Program-made: the position numbers and the translations under genes
NCBI RefSeq assembly: GCF_900101905.1
Contig: NZ_FNAJ01000001.1
Coordinates: forward strand, 930,001 to 994,000
From: Myxococcus virescens
GTDB lineage: Bacteria > Myxococcota > Myxococcia > Myxococcales > Myxococcaceae
DNA length: 64,000 bases
Direction of reading: 5' to 3'
The notes under the pieces: generated by a model
What the model was told of the DNA's origin: nothing
The model's database searches: none
The model's input: only the letters and a program-made list of their open reading frames with translations
Shown: positions 58,706 through 64,000 of the stretch, piece by piece
Layout: the number at the start of each line of letters is the position of its first letter
Numbering within the stretch: position 1 is the stretch's first letter

Positions 58706-59287
58706 CTAGTTCGCCTGAGCGGGCGCCCGCTCCTTGATGGGCGGCGTCTGCGGCGAGGGCACCTTCGCCGGCGGCGCCTTCCAGGTGGAGGACTTCCCGG
58801 GCGTCTTCTGGCCCCGGGCCAGGTGCCGCTCGATGCGCCGCTTCACCTCCGGCAGCACGTCGTTGGGGATGGGGATGGAAAGGTTGTACTGGGCAATCTT
58901 CCAGGTGCCGGCGTCCTTCACCAGCACGCCGCTGCCGCGGCTGGGGCCCAGGTTGGGCGTGTCCAACGCCTCGTCGAACCAGGCCACCGCGCCATCCTTC
59001 GAGAGGAAGATGTGGCGTGACGTCGCCTTGAAGCTCCAGGCCTTGCCCTTGGAGAAGTACGGCTTCGCCCAGGCGCGGAATTCGTCACGGGTCCAACGCT
59101 CGGTCGCGTCGGTGCCCAGGTACACCGCGTCGTCGGTGAAGTGGCCGAAGTAACGCGCCTCGTCCGCGGCGGCGGCGGCCTGGTGCCAATCATCCAGGAC
59201 GGCGGTGATGGCTGCCTTCGGGTCGGCGGGGGCCGTGTTCGCGGGAGTAGAGGCGAGCACGAAGAGGAGCAAGGAAACGGTAGGCAC
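58706..59287 (-). CDS. Secreted SnoaL/NTF2-like domain protein
   Basis: 193 aa from a GTG at 59287 with GAGG 7 bases upstream; a GTG at 59332 would put 15 residues before the signal peptide. Signal sequence PTVSLLLFVLASTPANTA. The mature core ITAVLDDWHQAAAAADEARY, FTDDAVYLGTDATERWTRDE and DAGTWKIAQYNLSIPIPND is the SnoaL-like (NTF2) cone fold, which serves as a small enzyme or a ligand pocket. The C-terminal 35 residues are Pro/Lys-rich. It is divergent from the alpha/beta hydrolase, 95 bases away, and convergent with the erythromycin-esterase-like gene. Function unknown. Confidence 0.8.
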   Translation of the reverse strand: MPTVSLLLFVLASTPANTAPADPKAAITAVLDDWHQAAAAADEARYFGHFTDDAVYLGTDATERWTRDEFRAWAKPYFSKGKAWSFKATSRHIFLSKDGAVAWFDEALDTPNLGPSRGSGVLVKDAGTWKIAQYNLSIPIPNDVLPEVKRRIERHLARGQKTPGKSSTWKAPPAKVPSPQTPPIKERAPAQAN

Positions 59288-59382
59288 GCGGAAGACCTCG
59301 TCAGGCGGGGCGTTCAAGGTATGAAGCGGCACGGCCCACCCCGCGTCAAGGCGAACGGGGCGGCGAGAAAGGCACGAATCGC

Positions 59383-60156
59383 ATGGTCCTCGAGAGTTTC
59401 CTGGTGGGTGAGGGCGATGTGCCCACGGTGATGCTGCACGGCTTCCTGGGCACGGGGCGCAATCTGCGCTCGCTGGCGGCGGCGTGGAGCGCGGCGGACC
59501 CGAGCCGGCGCATCCTCCTGCCGGACCTCACCGGGCACGGGACGTCCCCTGCCCTGCCGGCGAACTCGGACCTCTACAGCATGGCCCGGGACGTGGTGGA
59601 CACGGCGCGTGCACAGGGCTTCCAGGGTCCGTTCGACTGGGTGGGGCATTCGCTGGGAGGGAGGGTGACGCTCGCGGCGAGCCTCAATGTCCCGGAGGCC
59701 GTCCGGAGCGTGGCCCTCCTGGACATCGCACCGGGGCCTGTCCCGGGCGACTTGTCGGAGAGTGGCAAGGTGCTGGGCATCCTGCTCCAGGCTCCGGCCC
59801 AGGCGGAGAACCGCCGGGCGATGCGCGCGGAGCTCACGGGCCGTGGCTTGTCGGAGCCACTGGCGGACTGGCTGCTGATGAACCTGGTGACGGTGGAGAA
59901 CGGCGTGCGCTGGCGCTTCGACCGGCAGGCACTGGCGGGCCTGCACTCGCGCGTGAATGACACGGACCTGTGGACAGCGGTGGAGCGCAAGGACGGGCCG
60001 CCGATGCGATGCCTTCGGGGTGGCCGCTCGAAGTACGTGAGCGACGCGGACGTGGAGCGCCTGGTGGCCGCGGGATGCCCGGTGGAGACGCTGCCGGAGG
60101 CCGGGCACTTCGTCCACGTGGACGCGCCGCAGGCGGTGTTGGCGTGGCTGCGCTGA
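59383..60156 (+). CDS. Alpha/beta hydrolase (YbfF-like esterase)
   Basis: 257 aa, with GAGAAAGG before the ATG. Catalytic motifs: LHGFLGTGRNLRS (oxyanion), nucleophile Ser90 in VGHSLGG, and a late His in EAGHFVHVDAP; the acidic residue is probably in the loop before SKYVSDADVE. The spacing of LDIAPG (about 110) is typical of YbfF/MenH-like esterases acting on small acyl esters or thioesters. Cytosolic. It is convergent with the caspase-like gene. The substrate is not known. Confidence 0.88.
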   Translation: MVLESFLVGEGDVPTVMLHGFLGTGRNLRSLAAAWSAADPSRRILLPDLTGHGTSPALPANSDLYSMARDVVDTARAQGFQGPFDWVGHSLGGRVTLAASLNVPEAVRSVALLDIAPGPVPGDLSESGKVLGILLQAPAQAENRRAMRAELTGRGLSEPLADWLLMNLVTVENGVRWRFDRQALAGLHSRVNDTDLWTAVERKDGPPMRCLRGGRSKYVSDADVERLVAAGCPVETLPEAGHFVHVDAPQAVLAWLR

Positions 60157-60183
60157 GCGACTGCTGAACCTGGAGGATGCGCC

Positions 60184-62367
60184 TCAGATGCGCACCCCCA
60201 GCAGCAGGCCGGGCCACATCCGGACGCCGCCGGGGCCACGGCCCAGCTTCCACTGCGGCAGCCAGCTCACGTCGCGGTCCTCGTCCTGGGACGACGGGTC
60301 GTACGCGTTGAGGGACACACCGCCGAAGAGCGCGAAGCGCCGCTTGAGCTCCCACCCCAGCGTGGCGCGCATCCGGAACAGCGTGTTCTTGGGCCCCGAA
60401 CCATAGAAGTTCGGCTGCCAGCTGCCGTACGACAGGTCCACGTCCAGCGAATAGCGGTCCGCCGCATCCAGCGGGACGTGCACGCCCAGGCCCATGTTGA
60501 GGAAGGTCCGCAGCGAGTCCTCGCCAATCCCCACGCCCGTGGTGGCCAGCACATAGACGGTCCGGCTCCCATACTTGATGCCCACCGACAGGGGCATGAC
60601 GTCGTCGGCGGAGAGCTCCAGCACGAAGCGCCCCTTGCGCACGATGCTCAAGAAGCCGATGGGCACCGACACGTCATCCGCGATGTTGATGAACCCCAGC
60701 TGCACGCCGCGCACCTCGGCCGCCACGTTGATGAGGCCCACCTGCGCGCCCGCGACATCCCCGGAGATGTTGATGAGGCCCACCTGCGCGCCGGCAAGTT
60801 GCTCCGCCAGGTTGATGCCGACGGCCGCCTGCACGCCACGGAGGCGCGCCGCCGCGCGGTTCGCCGTGGTGCTCACCTGGAAGCCCGTGAAGTCCCGCTC
60901 GACCATGTTGAAGACGGCAGACACCTGCCCGCCCGTCCCGCCACCGAAGGCGAGGTTGCCGCCGAACGCCGTCTGGAGACCGAAAATCTCCCCGCCCGCC
61001 ACGTTCGCCACGCCCGACACCTGGAACCCCTCCACCGTCCCGTCCACCCACCCCACGCCGGCGGACACGCCCACCCCCTGAAGCTGCATCGAGCGCACGC
61101 CCAGCACGCCCACCGACAGGTGGTTGCGCCCGCCGCCTCCCCACAGCGAGGTGGTGGCCAGCGGCGGCACCAGCGACAGGTTGAAGGGCACGGAGGGCAT
61201 GTCGCCGAGGACGACCGGCTCGCCGGTGGACAGGGCCTCGGCCCGCATGTCCGTCCCGCCTCGCGCCGCCGTGCGCGTGAGTGTCATGGGAACGAAGTGC
61301 TCGGCGCGCAGCTCCGAGCCCCCCTTCGGCGACACCGTCAACTCCGCCTCGAACCGCTGCGAGGGACGCTCCAGCACGACCTGATAGCGCCCCGCCTCCA
61401 GCCCCAGCGCCAGGCGCCGGCCCGCGGGCTTCTGAAGCTCCGCGACCAGCTGGTTGCCCCAGTCGCGCACGAAGAGGCGGCCCTGCACGTCCTCCGCCAC
61501 CGTGAGCCGCACGCGCGAGGTGCGCAGGTCCGTCAGCACCAGGTCGCCGCTGCCCGCCAGCTGGATGTCATAGGCCGCGTGCTGCGGACCGCCCTGCGAG
61601 CGCTCCGTGCGCGCCAGCGTTTCATGGAAGGCGAACTGGTAGGCCTCGTGCAGGGTGACGCGGCCGTCACCGCTGGCGTCCGCCGCGCCGCGCAGGCCCG
61701 TCACCAGGAAGTGCGTGAAGAAGGACGCGCCAATGGTGTCCGACTCCTGCGCCACTTCATCCGCGGAGCTGGAGGCGAGGTACGCGTGGCCCCGCACCTG
61801 CGACGCCGCGTCCATGAGGAAGCCCGGCCGGTGCACCCCACCCTTGAAGCGCGTCACCGCGCCGGAGCCGCACGAGTCCAGAATCGCGATGCGCACGTCC
61901 ACGGGCACCGCGCCCAGCCCCTGCTTCAGCGCCGCGTAGGTCAGCCGCTCACCGCGCGGCAGCAGCCCCTCCGCGTCCGAGTGGCCCGAGTAATAGAGCA
62001 CCAGCTCGCTGCGAACGCCGTCGGCGGCGGCGGCCTCCACCAGCACCCGCATCCGCTCCAGCGCGCCCAGCAGGCCCTTCCGGTCCGCCTCCAGCAGCAG
62101 CACGCGGTCCGCCACCGCCACGCCGCCCAATTCCCCCAGCACGCGGGACATGGCCAGCGCATCCGAGCCCGCGTAGCGCAGCCGCTCGCGTCCCTCACCG
62201 CCCTCGCTGGAGCCCACGAGCAGCGCGAAGCGGCGCAGCGTCACCGGGGGCTCCTCCGCCGGGGGCGGCGTGGCCGCGGCGGACACCGTGGCCCACACGC
62301 CCAGGCAGGCGGCGGCCAGCAGACCGCACCGGCGGCCCCATTCCCCAGCAGTGGTGCGTCTCATCAT
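60184..62367 (-). CDS. Caspase-like (C14) protease with EF-hand loop and outer-membrane repeat domain
   Basis: 727 aa. Signal peptide (CGLLAAACLGVWATVSAAA). The caspase-fold domain is about residues 43-265: YYSGHSD with His129 and ILDSCGSG with Cys166, the catalytic dyad of orthocaspases. A canonical EF-hand loop DASGDGRVTLHE (230-241) follows within the domain. After a beta linker (280-390) come repeats of the form GxQxGLINI (about 430-600: GAQVGLINISGDV, GAQVGLINVAAEV, GVQLGFINIADDV), as in LA_2272-type surface proteins, and a final barrel-like part ending LLGVRI. So a periplasmic or surface protease tied to an outer-membrane domain is inferred. Divergent partners are absent. Confidence 0.85.
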   Translation of the reverse strand: MMRRTTAGEWGRRCGLLAAACLGVWATVSAAATPPPAEEPPVTLRRFALLVGSSEGGEGRERLRYAGSDALAMSRVLGELGGVAVADRVLLLEADRKGLLGALERMRVLVEAAAADGVRSELVLYYSGHSDAEGLLPRGERLTYAALKQGLGAVPVDVRIAILDSCGSGAVTRFKGGVHRPGFLMDAASQVRGHAYLASSSADEVAQESDTIGASFFTHFLVTGLRGAADASGDGRVTLHEAYQFAFHETLARTERSQGGPQHAAYDIQLAGSGDLVLTDLRTSRVRLTVAEDVQGRLFVRDWGNQLVAELQKPAGRRLALGLEAGRYQVVLERPSQRFEAELTVSPKGGSELRAEHFVPMTLTRTAARGGTDMRAEALSTGEPVVLGDMPSVPFNLSLVPPLATTSLWGGGGRNHLSVGVLGVRSMQLQGVGVSAGVGWVDGTVEGFQVSGVANVAGGEIFGLQTAFGGNLAFGGGTGGQVSAVFNMVERDFTGFQVSTTANRAAARLRGVQAAVGINLAEQLAGAQVGLINISGDVAGAQVGLINVAAEVRGVQLGFINIADDVSVPIGFLSIVRKGRFVLELSADDVMPLSVGIKYGSRTVYVLATTGVGIGEDSLRTFLNMGLGVHVPLDAADRYSLDVDLSYGSWQPNFYGSGPKNTLFRMRATLGWELKRRFALFGGVSLNAYDPSSQDEDRDVSWLPQWKLGRGPGGVRMWPGLLLGVRI

Positions 62368-62456
62368 CCGCGTTCCACCCCACGCGTCAGGCCCGGCCCG
62401 GCCTCAAGCGAGTCCCCTCGGCATATCTCGACTGGAGGCCGGCGAGCGAGCCCGGC

Positions 62457-63377
62457 TCACGGGCTCCAGAGCGCCCGCCGCACCAACCAGGAACTGCCGC
62501 CCCGGCCATCCCGCACCACCGCCCAGAACGTCACCTCTTGCGCCTGCGCGCCCTCTGGCGGCTCCCACTCCGTGCGGTGCCGGCCTTCCTGCCCGCCGAA
62601 GGACGAGCCACCCGTCTCCTGCGGCGAGAACTCGCCCAGCGTCGCGTGCCACGAAATCTCCCAGCTCTCCCGCAGCGTCACCGCCTCCAGCCGCAGCCCG
62701 GGCACCACGTACGTCTCCTGCAAGGCCACCACGTCCTCGGACGTCACCACGAAGGGCCCGGCGCCCCGCAGCTCCAGCGGCGCCTCCGCGGCCCAGGCCA
62801 CGTCGTCCACGCGCAGGCCCGGAATCACCGGCTGCACGTTGGCCCGCATCCCCTCCACGGCCGGGCACCAGAAGACCATCAGCTTCTGCGCATACACCCG
62901 CTCCTCCCCCGCCTGCGTGAAGAGGACCAGCGGCATGCGCAGGCCGCCCAGCCCCCGGTAGGGGTCCAGCGCCTGCACCCGCGCCAGCAGCGGCGTGTCA
63001 TCCGCCAGCGTGGCCGCGCCCGGTTGGATGCTGAGCGTCAGCTCACCGGGCGCGGTGGCGCCCTCCGCGAGCAGCACGCGGTTGGACTCGTTCGCGCACG
63101 TCCGGTCCTCGGGGTCCGCGCACGCCCACAACGTGTATTGGATGGGACGGCCCTCGCCCGCCGGGTCCACCAGCAGCGCGCGGTATGTCACGGGCTCGGA
63201 GAGTTCATCCAGCGTCGCCGGGTTGAGCTCACAAGCAGACGCCATGAACTCCGGCGGCTCCGTGGCGAGGCCGAGCACACGGAAGTCGTGGACGCGCGAA
63301 GGCTGGTCCTCGACGTCGACACACGCGGTGGCCCCCAGCAGCAGCAACAGGCCGCCATACTCGAGCAGGGTCTTCAT
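62457..63377 (-). CDS. Lipoprotein paired with a second TonB-dependent receptor
   Basis: 306 aa. Lipobox LLGATAC (Cys19). The body is beta-rich with several Cys (ASACELNPATLDEL, WACADPEDRTC, MVFWCPAVEG) and ends in TFWAVVRDGRGGSSWLVRR, the same final motif as the lipoprotein at 25683-26552. It starts one base after the receptor's stop (63379), same strand, as in the first module. The two modules are therefore paralogous. It may capture the receptor's ligand at the surface; unproven. Confidence 0.8.
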   Translation of the reverse strand: MKTLLEYGGLLLLLGATACVDVEDQPSRVHDFRVLGLATEPPEFMASACELNPATLDELSEPVTYRALLVDPAGEGRPIQYTLWACADPEDRTCANESNRVLLAEGATAPGELTLSIQPGAATLADDTPLLARVQALDPYRGLGGLRMPLVLFTQAGEERVYAQKLMVFWCPAVEGMRANVQPVIPGLRVDDVAWAAEAPLELRGAGPFVVTSEDVVALQETYVVPGLRLEAVTLRESWEISWHATLGEFSPQETGGSSFGGQEGRHRTEWEPPEGAQAQEVTFWAVVRDGRGGSSWLVRRALWSP

Positions 63378-63378
63378 C

Positions 63379-64000
63379 TCAGAAGCTTCCTTTCACACCC
63401 ACCACGGGGAGGATGGGGATGCCCGGCACCTCGTACTCCCGACGGAACCGGTAGTCGTTGAAGACGAACTCGACGTTCTTCGCGTTGTAGAGGTTCTGCA
63501 CGTCCAGGTAGGCCGTGAGCGTCCAGCTCTGGAACCGCCAGCTCTTGTCCACGCGCACGTCCAGTTGGTGGAAGCCGCCCGTGCGGTCGGAGAAGTAGGG
63601 ACCGAACGTCGCGTTGTAGCGGTTGCGGTCCGCGTCGTAGACGTCATGGCCGCCCGCCAGCGGCGTCATGGGCCGGCCGCTGGTGTAGCGGAAGCGGCCA
63701 CCCAGCTCCCAGCCGTTGCCCAGCACATAGCCCGCCACCATCGTGAGGATGTGCGTCTGGTCCCAGGGGCTGAGGCCATAGGTAGAGTCGTCCGGCACGC
63801 TGCCGCCACCGAAGGCCCCTCCGCCCTGGGGCGGCGGCCCCGCGCGCCCGTCCTCCGAGCGGCTGAAGGTGTACGAGAGCCAGCCGGACCACTTGTCCGT
63901 CGCGGAGGCGCGCTCCTTCTTCAGCATCACCTCCACGCCATACGCGCGGCCGATGCCGTCGTTGGAGTACGGCAGCGTGAAGACGCCGCCGCCCTCGTTG
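63379..64000 (-). CDS. TonB-dependent receptor, C-terminal barrel part (runs off the window)
   Basis: Only the last 206 residues are in the window; the frame stays open to base 64000. Barrel strands are clear (WSGWLSYTFSRSEDG, GLSPWDQTHILTMVAGYVLG, GFHQLDVRVDKSWRFQSWTL), ending in PGIPILPVVGVKGSF, close to the end of the receptor at 26555 (GLPILPIIGARGSF). It is followed by the paralogous lipoprotein. The plug and any N-terminal domain lie beyond the window. Confidence 0.88.
   Translation of the reverse strand, partial: NEGGGVFTLPYSNDGIGRAYGVEVMLKKERASATDKWSGWLSYTFSRSEDGRAGPPPQGGGAFGGGSVPDDSTYGLSPWDQTHILTMVAGYVLGNGWELGGRFRYTSGRPMTPLAGGHDVYDADRNRYNATFGPYFSDRTGGFHQLDVRVDKSWRFQSWTLTAYLDVQNLYNAKNVEFVFNDYRFRREYEVPGIPILPVVGVKGSF

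Noticed and set aside
60478-62961. 827-codon open frame on the plus strand opposite the caspase-like gene
   Set aside because: Antisense shadow; the caspase-like gene has a signal peptide and catalytic motifs, while this frame has only Arg/His/Ala repeats.

Overview
The window is high-GC DNA (about 70% by eye) packed with genes in short operons. It carries several gene families that are, to my knowledge, mostly confined to Myxococcaceae: the SitA6/SitI6-type polymorphic toxin lipoprotein with its double-CXXCG immunity protein, the DUF6310/DUF5953 toxin-immunity pair, Pkn-type Ser/Thr kinases and many lipoproteins. I infer a Myxococcus-like predatory, social deltaproteobacterium (Myxococcota). 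I saw no rRNA or tRNA genes, CRISPR array, prophage or insertion sequence.

Layout. 1-9.6 kb: cell-envelope and signalling genes (PEGA protein, host-attachment-type protein, orphan chemoreceptor, HAD phosphatase and glycosyltransferase, lipoprotein, GST, a class III cyclase lacking one metal-binding Asp, Ser/Thr kinase). 9.7-14.3 kb: secreted S46 dipeptidyl-peptidase, lipase-like hydrolase and a TonB-like protein. 14.4-16.7 kb: an AT-richer island holding a tripartite toxin-antitoxin-chaperone module (MqsR-like toxin, MqsA-like antitoxin with a C-terminal extension, SecB-like chaperone) behind a palindrome-overlapped promoter, plus a decayed gene. 16.7-25.7 kb: housekeeping and stress genes (DUF4442, Dps, SDR and GST, SelO, pyrophosphatase and CHAD protein, DUF2490, Gln-rich lipoprotein, YegD-like Hsp70). 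25.7-30.7 kb: a lipoprotein and TonB-dependent receptor module, an OmpA-like lipoprotein and a chalcone-isomerase-like protein. 30.9-32.3 kb: SitA6/SitI6-type toxin and immunity genes. 32.4-37.7 kb: FabH-like synthase, secreted protein, molybdopterin oxidoreductase and flippase-like protein. 37.77-40.53 kb: a second toxin-immunity island (truncated toxin lipoprotein, DUF5953 immunity, DUF6310 toxin) bracketed by two copies of a structured repeat with a 91-bp identical core. 40.6-44.7 kb: quinone-reductase-like protein, a zinc-ribbon giant and a Cys-rich lipoprotein. 45.1-51.1 kb: a five-gene operon (alpha-oxoamine synthase, AGMO-like membrane oxygenase, two FemAB/GNAT-like acyltransferases, formyltransferase) that looks like an uncharacterised amino-lipid pathway. 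51.1-64 kb: lipoprotein, PilZ, a TetR/saccharopine-dehydrogenase-like operon with a palindromic operator, M11-like metalloprotease, erythromycin-esterase-like enzyme, SnoaL-like protein, alpha/beta hydrolase, an outer-membrane caspase-like protein, and a second lipoprotein and TonB-receptor module running off the end.

The main biological themes are kin discrimination by lipoprotein toxins (two loci), envelope remodelling and nutrient uptake (two paralogous TonB modules), lipid chemistry (five-gene operon), and a stress-linked chaperone-controlled toxin. All functions are inferred from sequence features and family knowledge; no database search was run.
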